A DNA stretch of 64,000 bases from an uncultured Bacteroidales bacterium. GTDB lineage: Bacteria > Bacteroidota > Bacteroidia > Bacteroidales > Bacteroidaceae. The stretch is taken from the NCBI GenBank assembly GCA_902779315.1, contig CACZBC010000002.1:1-64000 (forward strand). Reading direction: 5' to 3'. Shown here piece by piece: positions 15,036 through 23,577 of the stretch. The notes beneath the pieces were generated by a model. The model made no database searches. It had not been told where the DNA came from and was given only the letters and a program-made list of their open reading frames with translations. The first letter of the stretch is position 1, and every line of letters starts with the position of its first letter. Both the position numbers and the translations under genes were made by a program.

Positions 15036-15371
15036 TCACTTTCTCTTCAGGTCTTCCTGCAGCTTGCGCTCGAAGAACTGTCTCTTTACGTCGAGCCGTT
15101 CCCATTCCTCTCCTGTGACGAGTTTCAGGCTGTCGGCAGCGGCATTCATCTCGATGCTGTCGAGCAGCAAGATGGCTTGGCGGCGAGCCTCGATGGCTGT
15201 GGGGCAGTTGCGTCGAAGCGAGAAAATGGTGTCGCGTGCCTCGTTATAGAGGTGATGATGCAGGGCATAGCGGGCATCCCTCAACATCAGGGCAGCACGC
15301 TGTTCAGGCGTCTCCTTAGTGCAACTCGCAAGCGAGATGGCGACTATGATTGGAAAAAGGTACTTTTTCAT
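15036..15371 (-). CDS. Small lipoprotein of unknown function
   Basis: The start is the ATG at 15371, which overlaps the rseP stop by four bases. The 111-residue protein begins with a lipoprotein signal (MKKYLFPIIVAISLASC), with Cys17 as the expected lipid site. The mature part is charged and helical, with an ALMLRDARYALHHHLYNEAR segment that resembles a single TPR-like helix pair. The stop lies 22 bases before the cca start, so it is inside the operon. I do not recognise a named family. Similar small lipoproteins next to rseP occur in Bacteroidales, which suggests a conserved but unnamed envelope role. Confidence 0.75.
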   Translation of the reverse strand: MKKYLFPIIVAISLASCTKETPEQRAALMLRDARYALHHHLYNEARDTIFSLRRNCPTAIEARRQAILLLDSIEMNAAADSLKLVTGEEWERLDVKRQFFERKLQEDLKRK

Positions 15372-16786
15372 AAGCCGAAGAGGGGTAGGATGAAGTTGCG
15401 GACATCGTTGCTCAGGGCAAGCACCATGAGTGCGATGATGATGAAAATGCCTATTTTTTCTATCCATTCCATCGCTTTGTCCGAGGGCTGACGGCCTGTA
15501 ATGCCTTCGTAGAAGAGGAGCACGATGTGGCCGCCATCAAGACCAGGAATGGGCAGGATGTTCATGACGGCCAGGATGATGCTGATAAAGGCTGTGAGCA
15601 TCCAGAACTGCTGCCAATTCCATGCGGATGGGAAGATGTTGCCAATGGTAATGAACGAGCCGACGCTCTTTGCTCCTTCGGCGCTTGCAACGTATTTCAG
15701 GTCGTTGACATAGCTCTTGAGCACACGCCAGCCGTAGCTCAAGCCAGCTGGGAAGCAGTTGGCTAGATTGTAGCTCAGGTGGACTGTCTTGTAATCAGGG
15801 ATGTGTCGTGTGACGCCCATCATGTATTTCTCGTCGAGCTGCAGGCTGACAGTATCCATGCGTGTTCCATCTGCTGAGGCAAAGACAGCGTCGAGCGTGC
15901 GCCATTTGATGCTGTCCTGGGCCGTACAATCTGGCGAGGAGAGCACGTCTTCGCGACGAAGCGTCACTTCGTGGTCGAAATCTGCCCAAGTCTTGATGTC
16001 TTTTCCGTTGACTGCCATCAGTCGCATGCCTTTCTCGATGCCTGCTTTGTCCGCTACAGAGCCAGGAACAACAGAGTCGATGTATGCTTCAGCCAAAAGT
16101 TGAAGGAATTGTGGCTGCGACTGCATCATCTTCAGCATGGAGAGTCCCTCTTCAGGCATCGTCAGTTCTACCTCCTGGCCTTGTCTCAAGACAGTGACGG
16201 TCTTGGCGTTCGAGATGGTGCGCATCACAGCAAGACTGTACTCCTTGATTTCGCCTTTGTTTGTGCGGATGGGAATGTCTCCATCCAGGAAGCCGATGTT
16301 GTGAGCCTGCTCGTTATACTGGAAGCCCTGCTCGATGTTCGTCATAGGGTAGTAGTCGCGTCCCCAAGCAAGCAGGACGAGGCTGTAGATGACCCAAGCC
16401 GTGATGAGGTTCATCAGCACACCGCCAAACATGATGAGGAAGCGCTTCCAGACCTTTTGCGAACGGAATTCGTTGGGCTGTGCAGGTTGCTTCATCTGCT
16501 CTGTGTCCATGCTCTCGTCTATCATGCCTGCAATCTTGACATAACCGCCAAGGGGAATCCATCCGATGCCGTATTCCGTCTCATTGTCCTTGAAGTGGGG
16601 GAAAAGACGGGTGAACCATTTGCTCTTCGTGCTGAAGAGCTTGAACTTGTAGTCGAAGAACATGAAGAACTTTTCGACTTTCACACCAAAGAGTTTGGCA
16701 AAGCCGAAGTGGCCGCCTTCGTGCAGAACGACCAGCAGACTGAGGCAGCAAAGCAGCTGCAAGGTTTTTATGAGTACTGTTTCCAT
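15368..16786 (-). CDS. rseP: Site-2 protease RseP family, membrane zinc metalloprotease
   Basis: A 472-residue intramembrane protease (peptidase M50). The zinc motif HEGGH is at about residues 22-26 in the first membrane segment, and the third ligand motif NILPIPGLDGGH is at about 415-426. A PDZ-like domain (SVVPGSVADKAGIEKGMRL) lies between. The family cuts anti-sigma factors or remnant signal peptides in the membrane. It follows dxr by 7 bases, an order widespread in bacteria. Possible substrates include the membrane partner of the ECF factor at 547-1035, but that is only inference. Confidence 0.95.
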   Translation of the reverse strand: METVLIKTLQLLCCLSLLVVLHEGGHFGFAKLFGVKVEKFFMFFDYKFKLFSTKSKWFTRLFPHFKDNETEYGIGWIPLGGYVKIAGMIDESMDTEQMKQPAQPNEFRSQKVWKRFLIMFGGVLMNLITAWVIYSLVLLAWGRDYYPMTNIEQGFQYNEQAHNIGFLDGDIPIRTNKGEIKEYSLAVMRTISNAKTVTVLRQGQEVELTMPEEGLSMLKMMQSQPQFLQLLAEAYIDSVVPGSVADKAGIEKGMRLMAVNGKDIKTWADFDHEVTLRREDVLSSPDCTAQDSIKWRTLDAVFASADGTRMDTVSLQLDEKYMMGVTRHIPDYKTVHLSYNLANCFPAGLSYGWRVLKSYVNDLKYVASAEGAKSVGSFITIGNIFPSAWNWQQFWMLTAFISIILAVMNILPIPGLDGGHIVLLFYEGITGRQPSDKAMEWIEKIGIFIIIALMVLALSNDVRNFILPLFGL

Positions 16787-16793
16787 AATCTAG

Positions 16794-17939
16794 TTAAATC
16801 AATTCATTTGCGACGATGCGCGACTCACGGTCGCAGTCGAGGTAATCTTGTAGGGTTGGTTTCTCCTGATGTGGCACTTTCCCTAATGTCTTTTCGATGA
16901 TGTCTGCCATCTGGAGGAAGCTGCAGCGCTCCTGACGGAAGGCGAGGTTCACCACTTCGTTGGCGGCATTGACGATGCAAGCGGCGTTTCCGCCCAGCCG
17001 AATCGCTTCGTATGCCATCTGCAGGCAGCGGAACTTCTCTGGGTCTGGCTTCTCGAAGGCCAAGTCCTTGAGATCCCACCAGTCGATGCGAGGGAAGCTG
17101 CTCTTCAGCCGAACAGGGTAGGAGAGGGCCAGTTGGATGGGAACTCGCATATCTGGCATACCCATTTGTCCCTTTACAGCGCCATCCTCGAACTGGACTG
17201 CACTATGCAGAATGCTCTGAGGATGCACCACAACCTGTATTTTGTCAGGCGTGACGTCGAACAACCAGCGTGCCTCGATGACCTCGAAGCCTTTGTTCAT
17301 CATCGAAGCGCTGTCGATGGTAATCTTCGCGCCCATGTCCCAGTTGGGATGCTTCAGGGCTTGGGCAGGTGTGACACTCTTTAATTGGTCGAGCGAGAAC
17401 GTGCGGAAAGGTCCTCCACTAGCTGTAAGGATTATTTTCTCGATAGGACTCTCCTCGCCCATAAGGCTTTGGAAGATGGCACTGTGCTCGCTATCGACAG
17501 GCAACAACGGCACTTTGTGCTCCAAGCAAAGCTGGGTGATGAGTTCGCCAGCCACGACGAGTGTTTCCTTGTTGGCAAGGGCGATGGGTTTGCCAGCCTT
17601 GATGGCACTGATGGTGGGGCGCAGTCCGCTGAAGCCCACAAGGGCAGTCAGTACGATATCGACTGGCTCCATTTGCACCACTTGGCACAGAGCATCAGCT
17701 CCAGTATAAACTTGTATAGGCTCGTCCTTCAAAGCCTCACAAACATAGTCGTATTTGCTCTCGTCTGCAATAACAACGCATTGCGGCTTGTATTCCTTTG
17801 CCTGCTTGATGAGCAAGTCGGCTTGCGTGTTGGCGGTCAGCACATACGCCTCGAAGAGGTCTGGATGCTCAGCAATGACTTGCAAGGTCTGTGTGCCAAT
17901 GCTACCAGTAGAGCCTAATATACATATCCTTCTTTTCAT
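16794..17939 (-). CDS. dxr: 1-deoxy-D-xylulose 5-phosphate reductoisomerase
   Basis: A 381-residue enzyme of the MEP isoprenoid pathway that converts DXP to MEP with NADPH. The N-terminal dinucleotide motif ILGSTGSIGTQTL, the ALANKETLV motif and the catalytic segment LPVDSEHSAIFQ are clear, as is ASGGPFR. The length is normal. It starts 2 bases after the rimM stop and is followed by rseP. ispG of the same pathway is at 5117-6295. Confidence 0.98.
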   Translation of the reverse strand: MKRRICILGSTGSIGTQTLQVIAEHPDLFEAYVLTANTQADLLIKQAKEYKPQCVVIADESKYDYVCEALKDEPIQVYTGADALCQVVQMEPVDIVLTALVGFSGLRPTISAIKAGKPIALANKETLVVAGELITQLCLEHKVPLLPVDSEHSAIFQSLMGEESPIEKIILTASGGPFRTFSLDQLKSVTPAQALKHPNWDMGAKITIDSASMMNKGFEVIEARWLFDVTPDKIQVVVHPQSILHSAVQFEDGAVKGQMGMPDMRVPIQLALSYPVRLKSSFPRIDWWDLKDLAFEKPDPEKFRCLQMAYEAIRLGGNAACIVNAANEVVNLAFRQERCSFLQMADIIEKTLGKVPHQEKPTLQDYLDCDRESRIVANELI

Positions 17940-17941
17940 CT

Positions 17942-18451
17942 TTATAAATCAAGTAAGCCTTCAGGGAGCGACATGCTGATGGTACGCTCCTTATGGTTGA
18001 TGTCTTTTATCCAGTCCTCAGCAGCAGGGATGAGACGTTCGCCTACTTGGAACAGGACATTCTGTGTGGAGTCGTCCACACGGTCGATAGTGCCGATGTG
18101 GCCTGCAGTCTCGTCGATGAGCTCGAAGCCTGTAAAGTATCGCCAGGTGTATTCATCATCTTCTCCTACTTCTGGAGTCAGGGCGTGAGGGAAGAACACT
18201 TCGCATCCGACGAGGAACTGAACATCGTTGGCAGAATCGTAATCGAGGAACTTCAGGAGTGCCGTCGAGTCGCTACGGAAGCGATACTCTTCCAGGAAGA
18301 ATGGTACGAGAATGCCCTCAACACGAAGGAAAAGGTACTCGCTCTCAGCCCTGTCCCACACGTCATCTGTGAAGTTGAACGTCACCTCACCTTTGATGCC
18401 ATGCGTCCTGCCAATTTGTCCTATCTTATATACGTCCTGTTCGCTGATCAT
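17942..18451 (-). CDS. rimM: Ribosome maturation factor RimM
   Basis: A 169-residue protein with the N-terminal IGRTHGIKGEVTFNFTDD motif of the RimM beta-barrel and a C-terminal PRC-barrel part (FTGFELIDETAGHIGTID). It helps late assembly of the 30S head around protein S19. It overlaps the end of murA by four bases and precedes dxr by two, so translation is probably coupled along the run. Confidence 0.95.
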   Translation of the reverse strand: MISEQDVYKIGQIGRTHGIKGEVTFNFTDDVWDRAESEYLFLRVEGILVPFFLEEYRFRSDSTALLKFLDYDSANDVQFLVGCEVFFPHALTPEVGEDDEYTWRYFTGFELIDETAGHIGTIDRVDDSTQNVLFQVGERLIPAAEDWIKDINHKERTISMSLPEGLLDL

Positions 18452-19755
18452 TCCACTCTCGTTATCTTTGCACCAAGTGCACAGAGGCGTCCCTCGATGT
18501 TCTCGTAGCCACGGTCTATCTGCCCAATATTGTCAATGCGGCTGGTGCCTTGAGCACTCATGGCAGCGATGAGGAGGGCAATACCTGCACGAATGTCTGG
18601 GCTCGTCATGCGACCAGCATGGAGCTGCCGCTCATGGTCGTGACCAACCACAACGGCTCTGTGTGGGTCGCAAAGAATGATTTGTGCGCCCATATCGATG
18701 AGCTTGTCGACGAAGAAGAGACGGCTCTCGAACATTTTCTGGTGAATGAGGACAGAGCCTTTGGCTTGCGTGCTGACCACCAGCAAAACGCTCAGCAGGT
18801 CAGGCGTGAAGCCAGGCCAAGGTGCATCACTAAGTGTCATGAACGAACCATCTATGAAGCTCTCTATTTCGTAATGCTCTTGCTTTGGAATAAAGAGGTC
18901 CCCTCCATCCGTCTCGATGCGGATGCCCAATCTTCTGAAGGTGTTTGGGATGATGCCCAAATGCTCTGGCGCAACATTGCAGATGCGTACTCCGTCGCCC
19001 ACCATTGCAGCCATGCCGATGAAGGAACCTACCTCGATCATATCAGGCAGGATGGTGTGTTCTGTGCCATGAAGACTTGCAACGCCTTCGATGGTAAGCA
19101 GATTGCTGCCAATGCCTGAGATGCGTGCTCCCATCTGGCAAAGCATGCGGCAAAGTTGCTGGATGTATGGTTCGCAAGCAGCATTATAGATAGTTGTCGT
19201 GCCCTCAGCCAGTACTGCCGTCATGATGATGTTCGCTGTACCAGTCACAGAGGCTTCGTCCAAGAGCATATAGGCTCCTGTAAGCCTCTCAGCTTCAACA
19301 TTATAGAGATGCAGCGATTCGTCGTAAGTGAAGCGGCCACCCAACTTCTGTATGCCGTGGAAGTGTGTGTCGAGTCTTCTTCTGCCGATTTGGTCGCCAC
19401 CTGGTTTTGCTACGATTGCTTTTCCGCGGCGAGCCAAAAGCGGACCAAGCATCATCACGCTACCTCGCAATTGTCTGCAACGTTCTATGTAGGCTTCGCT
19501 GCAGAGATACTGGTCATCAAGTTTGGTGGCAGAGAATGTGTAGTCGTGAGCATCGTGCCTCGTCACCTCCACGCCCATGTCTTCCAGAAGCTTTATCTGG
19601 TTCTTTACATCGACAATGTCAGGGATGTTCTTGATGTGGACAGGTTCGTTAGTGAGCAGAACGGCACACAGCACTTGCAGTGCTTCGTTCTTTGCACCTT
19701 GCGGCACAATCTCGCCTTTCAACCTGTGTCCGCCTTCTATGATGAATGATGACAT
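18448..19755 (-). CDS. murA: UDP-N-acetylglucosamine 1-carboxyvinyltransferase
   Basis: A 435-residue MurA, the first committed enzyme of peptidoglycan synthesis, which transfers enolpyruvyl from PEP to UDP-GlcNAc. Key features are GAKNEALQVL near the N-terminus, RGSVMMLGPLLAR and the flexible loop AKPGGDQIGRRRLDTH. The loop position that is Cys115 in E. coli is Asp here (residue 121). That substitution is known to prevent fosfomycin adduct formation while keeping activity. The length is normal. It starts 2 bases behind DUF4290 and overlaps rimM. Confidence 0.97.
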   Translation of the reverse strand: MSSFIIEGGHRLKGEIVPQGAKNEALQVLCAVLLTNEPVHIKNIPDIVDVKNQIKLLEDMGVEVTRHDAHDYTFSATKLDDQYLCSEAYIERCRQLRGSVMMLGPLLARRGKAIVAKPGGDQIGRRRLDTHFHGIQKLGGRFTYDESLHLYNVEAERLTGAYMLLDEASVTGTANIIMTAVLAEGTTTIYNAACEPYIQQLCRMLCQMGARISGIGSNLLTIEGVASLHGTEHTILPDMIEVGSFIGMAAMVGDGVRICNVAPEHLGIIPNTFRRLGIRIETDGGDLFIPKQEHYEIESFIDGSFMTLSDAPWPGFTPDLLSVLLVVSTQAKGSVLIHQKMFESRLFFVDKLIDMGAQIILCDPHRAVVVGHDHERQLHAGRMTSPDIRAGIALLIAAMSAQGTSRIDNIGQIDRGYENIEGRLCALGAKITRVE

Positions 19756-19757
19756 AC

Positions 19758-20354
19758 TTATTTTTTTCTTTTACGTTTCTTCCCACCATCGGAGGGTTGC
19801 AGAGGAGATTCTCCCACAGCCTCGAAAGTGAAGTTGTCGAGGTCAAGGCCGAGTTTGCCGTTGGTGTAGCGTTCGATATCTTGAGCCACTAGTGCATTAT
19901 CCATAGAATCGCGATTCCAAATGAAGAGATCTTGTTTCATCTGGTTGGCCACGCATTCTGTGATGTATTGGCGCATCTCGTTGTCTTCTATTGTTTTAGC
20001 GTATTCCAACGTTTCTTCCACGAGATAGCCGTAATGGCGACGTTTGATGTCCTTCATCGGATAGGGGAGTGGAGCAGGATGTGCCTGAACCTCTTCTTGC
20101 GGAACAATGCTTACAGGATAGTCGATGTCGAGTTTGTAGTGGCTGATGCGCGCCAAATGATTCCAGAGACGATGTTCGTTGTCTTCCTTGCTGGCAGTTG
20201 AGGGCAACAGGTTCGACATGATCTTTACGATGGCATTGGCGCAACGCTGACGTTCTTCGCGGTCTTCTATTTGCATAGCCATATCGACCATCATCTGAAT
20301 GCCGCGACCATATTCCGGCATTACGAGCTGTTCTCTTTGTGTGTTGTATTGCAT
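19758..20354 (-). CDS. DUF4290 family protein
   Basis: A 198-residue protein recognised as the Bacteroidetes DUF4290 family from its opening (MQYNTQREQLVMPEYGR, then IEDREERQRCANAIVKIM). It is mostly helical, has no signal peptide and is probably cytoplasmic. The C-terminus is a lysine-rich tail (GGKKRKRKK) that could bind nucleic acid. It sits directly between tsaB (no gap) and murA (2-base gap), the usual place of this family. The function is unknown. Confidence 0.85.
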   Translation of the reverse strand: MQYNTQREQLVMPEYGRGIQMMVDMAMQIEDREERQRCANAIVKIMSNLLPSTASKEDNEHRLWNHLARISHYKLDIDYPVSIVPQEEVQAHPAPLPYPMKDIKRRHYGYLVEETLEYAKTIEDNEMRQYITECVANQMKQDLFIWNRDSMDNALVAQDIERYTNGKLGLDLDNFTFEAVGESPLQPSDGGKKRKRKK

Positions 20355-21047
20355 TTACAATAGGTTTTTAGATTTTATGGCGACGAACTCCTTCAGATAG
20401 AAGGGCTCGAAGTATGCTACGTCTTTCTTCTCTCCAAGGTGGAGGGAACGCTCTGCCAGAGGGAACATCCACTTTGCTAAGGGCATGATTCCATCGATGA
20501 AATGGGCGTTTTTGTGCTGAATGACGCTTTTGCACTTCTCTGCTCCATTGCCGAAGAAATAGACTGGATGTGCCTCGAGGTAAGACATGTAAGTGTCTGC
20601 ATCCACGATATCTGCCTCAATAGGGCGGACTTCGCGAAGGGCTCTGTCATAGACGGCACTATACACTTCCATTCTTCGCGCGTCTATCATGGGAATGAGC
20701 AAGGCGTCTTCTGGCAACTCCTCTTTCCCAAGCAGGACAGGGACGCACAACAGTTTGAGCGTAGGGACACTCAGGAGTGGAAGGTCGCGCCCATAGCAGA
20801 CGCCTTTTGCCAACGAGACTCCGATTCGCAAACCTGTATAACTGCCTGGACCTTCGCTGACAGCAACGGCATCCACTGGAATGGCGTGAGAGTTCGCAAA
20901 GGAGAGCGCTTCGTCCACAAAGACGCCACAGACGACGGCATGGTTAGGTCCCTCAAGGTCTTCCTTGTGGAAGATGAGTTGGCCGTTCTCGCTCAGGGCT
21001 ACGGAACAGGCTTTTGTACTTGTCTCAATATGCAGGATGCAGGACAT
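20355..21047 (-). CDS. tsaB: tRNA threonylcarbamoyladenosine biosynthesis protein TsaB
   Basis: A 230-residue ASKHA-fold protein. The hallmark segments are ILHIETSTKACSVAL at the N-terminus, SEGPGSYTGLRIGVSLAKG at about 65-83 and a PMIDARRMEVYSAVYD stretch. TsaB scaffolds the TsaD-TsaE complex that makes t6A37 on ANN-decoding tRNAs, including the tRNA-Lys in this window. It is the first gene of the eight-gene minus-strand run to cca and has its own promoter 29 bases upstream. Confidence 0.95.
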   Translation of the reverse strand: MSCILHIETSTKACSVALSENGQLIFHKEDLEGPNHAVVCGVFVDEALSFANSHAIPVDAVAVSEGPGSYTGLRIGVSLAKGVCYGRDLPLLSVPTLKLLCVPVLLGKEELPEDALLIPMIDARRMEVYSAVYDRALREVRPIEADIVDADTYMSYLEAHPVYFFGNGAEKCKSVIQHKNAHFIDGIMPLAKWMFPLAERSLHLGEKKDVAYFEPFYLKEFVAIKSKNLL

Positions 21048-21075
21048 TCTTTACATCTTCTTTATTTTCGCGCTG

Positions 21076-21083
21076 CAAAGATA
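21076..21083 (-). promoter_or_regulatory. -7 element for the tsaB-cca operon
   Basis: TATCTTTG on the minus strand, followed by GCAGCGCG and the tsaB start 29 bases downstream. It is the only good promoter word upstream of the eight-gene run. Confidence 0.75.
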
Positions 21084-21155
21084 CAAAAAAGAATAGAGAT
21101 TAGGGAATAGAGGAAAGAGTTTTTTTGTTTTTCCGAGCCTAAAAGGCTCAAATCC

Positions 21156-22088
21156 CTAATCTTTAATCCCAAATCCCTTTTCGTGAAAGGCCTTCATAGC
21201 GTTAAATCCGTAATCGAGCAGAATCGTCGACTCTCTGAATCTGGACGACCTGCTGCGGCTGTTCAATAGCACAAGATAGAGTGTGGTCCCATTCCGAGTT
21301 GCAGTGGAGGCGAGACAACCTGCCGCCTGACGGGTGAAGCCTGTTTTAATGCCAAGGCATCCCTCGTATGTGGTAAGCAACACATTGGTGTTCATGCAGG
21401 GCAGATGTCGTCCGTCAACCAGCGGAATGTCTTTCTCGTCAGTTCCTACTATCTCTGCGAAAGTGCTGTCCCACATGCAATACCTTGACAACTTGATGAG
21501 GTCGCTTGCACAACTGTAGTTGTCGTTGTTCGGCATTCCGTTTGGATTGGCAAAGTGTGTGCTGTCCATTCCCAGATACACAGCCTTTTGGTTCATCATG
21601 TCGTAGAAAGCCAGCGTGTCGCCTCCAATGTGGTTCGCCACCGCATAAGCGGCATTATTATCGCTCATCAGCATCATCTCGTAGATGAGGTCGTCCAGTC
21701 GGTAGCCATCGCCTGGCCTAACCCACGAATCCCTGACAACACAAACATCCTCCGTAATAGATAATGTGTCGGACAGATTCCCTTTTTCGAGGGCCAGCAG
21801 GCAGGTCATCATCTTCGTGATGGAAGCGATGAAGAGCTTTTTGTCAGCATTCTTCTGACTAATGATGAATCCTGTGGAGTCGTCAATTAGCATCCAACTT
21901 TCTGCCGTCAGTTCTTCGAGAAGGTCGTAGCCCTCGATGGAGTCGAGCCGTACATAGCTCGAGAAGGCGGTGTCCATCAGCGCTATCTTCTGCAGTCGCA
22001 GTTCCTCGTGGGTAAGCGTGTCTCCGTTTTCGCAGGCAAAGCAGGACAGGAACAACAATACCAGCAGTAATCCATTTGTCTTTTTCAT
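21156..22088 (-). CDS. D-alanyl-D-alanine carboxypeptidase (peptidase S11), probable lipoprotein
   Basis: The start is taken at 22088, which gives a signal sequence (KKTNGLLLVLLFLSCFAC) with a possible lipobox, 310 residues in all. The three serine-enzyme motifs are visible: SITK at residues 89-92, SDN at 142-144 and KTG in GIKTGFTRQAAG. The enzyme trims the terminal D-Ala from peptidoglycan pentapeptides in the periplasm. The usual C-terminal beta domain of PBP5 is missing, as in short S11 members. The -7 element ends only four bases before the ATG, so the transcript may be leaderless. Confidence 0.92.
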   Translation of the reverse strand: MKKTNGLLLVLLFLSCFACENGDTLTHEELRLQKIALMDTAFSSYVRLDSIEGYDLLEELTAESWMLIDDSTGFIISQKNADKKLFIASITKMMTCLLALEKGNLSDTLSITEDVCVVRDSWVRPGDGYRLDDLIYEMMLMSDNNAAYAVANHIGGDTLAFYDMMNQKAVYLGMDSTHFANPNGMPNNDNYSCASDLIKLSRYCMWDSTFAEIVGTDEKDIPLVDGRHLPCMNTNVLLTTYEGCLGIKTGFTRQAAGCLASTATRNGTTLYLVLLNSRSRSSRFRESTILLDYGFNAMKAFHEKGFGIKD

Positions 22089-22092
22089 GCTG

Positions 22093-22100
22093 CAAAGGTA
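22093..22100 (-). promoter_or_regulatory. -7 element directly before the carboxypeptidase start
   Basis: TACCTTTG on the minus strand at 22093-22100; the ATG begins at 22088. Transcription would start at about the first codon. Confidence 0.7.
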
Positions 22101-22204
22101 CAAAAAAGTGGGGACAATAAAAAACAATTTGCTGCTTTCGCACTTATATAGTGTCTTAAGTTTGAAAAGACTCAAATTTATTTGCTTTTTTGCTTGCTTA
22201 TTCG

Positions 22205-22212
22205 TACCTTTG
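22205..22212 (+). promoter_or_regulatory. -7 element of the yicC-gmk-nadD run
   Basis: TACCTTTG on the plus strand, with the yicC start 20 bases downstream. It is preceded by T-rich words (TTTGCTTTTTTGCTTGC) at about 22182-22198. Confidence 0.75.
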
Positions 22213-22231
22213 CACGAAATTGTTTACGAAT

Positions 22232-23110
22232 ATGATATTATCGATGACTGGATACGGCAAGGCAACTGCCGAATTCCAAGGAAAGAAGATTACAGCAGAG
22301 ATAAAGTCGCTCAACAGCAAGGCGCTCGACCTTTCGACACGTGTTTCCTCCATCTATCGCGAGAAGGAAATGGAGATTCGTGCTATGGTGACACAGAGTT
22401 TGGAACGCGGAAAGGTGGAGTTCAACCTCTGGATAGAGCAGCAAGACCAGGCAAATGCCTGTCCCATCAACGGCGACTTGGTGGCCGCCTATTATCGCCA
22501 AATGCAGGAAATATCGGCCAAGTACGGCATTCCAGAGCCTGACGACTACTGGCACACCATCATTCGGATGCCTGATGTCCTTTCTCGGAACGAAGCCCAA
22601 CAGGAGCTTTCCGAAGAGGAGTGGAAGGTCGCCCGAGGTGTGGTGCAAAGTGCTGTCGATCAGCTTGTTGCGTTTCGTCGTCAGGAGGGTGAGGCTTTGC
22701 AGCATAAGTTCGAGGAGAAGTTGGACAATATCGCAGCCCTTCTTGCCAGCATAGATCCCTACGAGAAGCAGCGAGTGGAAAAGATTCGGGGACGCATCAT
22801 GGAGGGACTTGCCTCGATACCAGATGTGGAATACGACAAGAACCGGCTCGAGCAGGAGATGATTTACTACATCGAAAAGCTGGATATCAACGAAGAGAAA
22901 CAGCGTCTGTCGAACCATCTCCAGTACTTCCGCCAGACGATGAACGAGGGTCACGGACAAGGCAAAAAGCTCGGTTTCATCGCTCAAGAGATGGGTCGTG
23001 AGATCAATACGACGGGTAGTAAAAGCAATCAGGCTGAGATGCAGAACATCGTGGTCAAGATGAAGGACGAACTCGAACAAATTAAGGAACAAGTACTGAA
23101 TGTTATGTAG
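22232..23110 (+). CDS. yicC: YicC family protein (putative endoribonuclease)
   Basis: The ATG at 22232 (MILSMTGYGKA) is the family start; the open frame further upstream includes the promoter. The 292-residue protein has the YicC N-terminal motif SMTGYGKATAEF, the central RLEQEMIYYIEKLDINEE stretch and the C-terminal DUF1732 ending (REINTTGSKSNQAEMQNI, then ELEQIKEQVLNVM). YicC proteins are implicated in RNA turnover. In Bacteroidales yicC, gmk and nadD follow one another; here a DUF559 element begins at the base after the yicC stop. Confidence 0.93.
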   Translation: MILSMTGYGKATAEFQGKKITAEIKSLNSKALDLSTRVSSIYREKEMEIRAMVTQSLERGKVEFNLWIEQQDQANACPINGDLVAAYYRQMQEISAKYGIPEPDDYWHTIIRMPDVLSRNEAQQELSEEEWKVARGVVQSAVDQLVAFRRQEGEALQHKFEEKLDNIAALLASIDPYEKQRVEKIRGRIMEGLASIPDVEYDKNRLEQEMIYYIEKLDINEEKQRLSNHLQYFRQTMNEGHGQGKKLGFIAQEMGREINTTGSKSNQAEMQNIVVKMKDELEQIKEQVLNVM

Positions 23111-23577
23111 CAGCCTCCCCCATCCCCTCCAAAGGAGGGGGGAAAGGCTGCGACCAATCGTAGAGATGAAGCGAGGATACGAAACAGCAAACTGTTTGGC
23201 TTACAATCTGTTGCGGCAGTTCTCGCAAGAAAACCGTAAGAATCCAACTGAGGCAGAAAGCATACTTTGGAACGCACTTCGAGCTTCTCAATGTGGTGTT
23301 CGTTTCAGACGACAACACATCATTGGAGACTATATTGCGGACTTCGTATGTTTGCCGCGAAAACTGATTATTGAGGTTGATGGGGGTTATCATAACAAGT
23401 CTGTGCAACAGGTTTCGGATGCTCGTCGAAGTGAAGAGTTGATGCAGTTGGGCTTTAAAGTGATACGCGTGACAAATGAAGAAATAATCGATAATATAGA
23501 TAGAGTGATGAATAAAATTAATGAAGCACTTCGAGCAGAACCGTTCACCCCTCCTTTGGAGGGGCAGGGGGAGGCTG
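23111..23577 (+). mobile_element. DUF559 endonuclease element with 30-bp terminal inverted repeats
   Basis: The left end (23111-23140) and right end (23548-23577) are inverted repeats matching at 28 of 30 positions. Both begin CAGCCTCCCCC when read inward and contain the hairpin CCCCTCC AAA GGAGGGG. Between them is a complete DUF559 endonuclease frame. The left end abuts the yicC stop codon and the right end joins gmk at its second or third codon. No target-site duplication is obvious. Confidence 0.85.
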
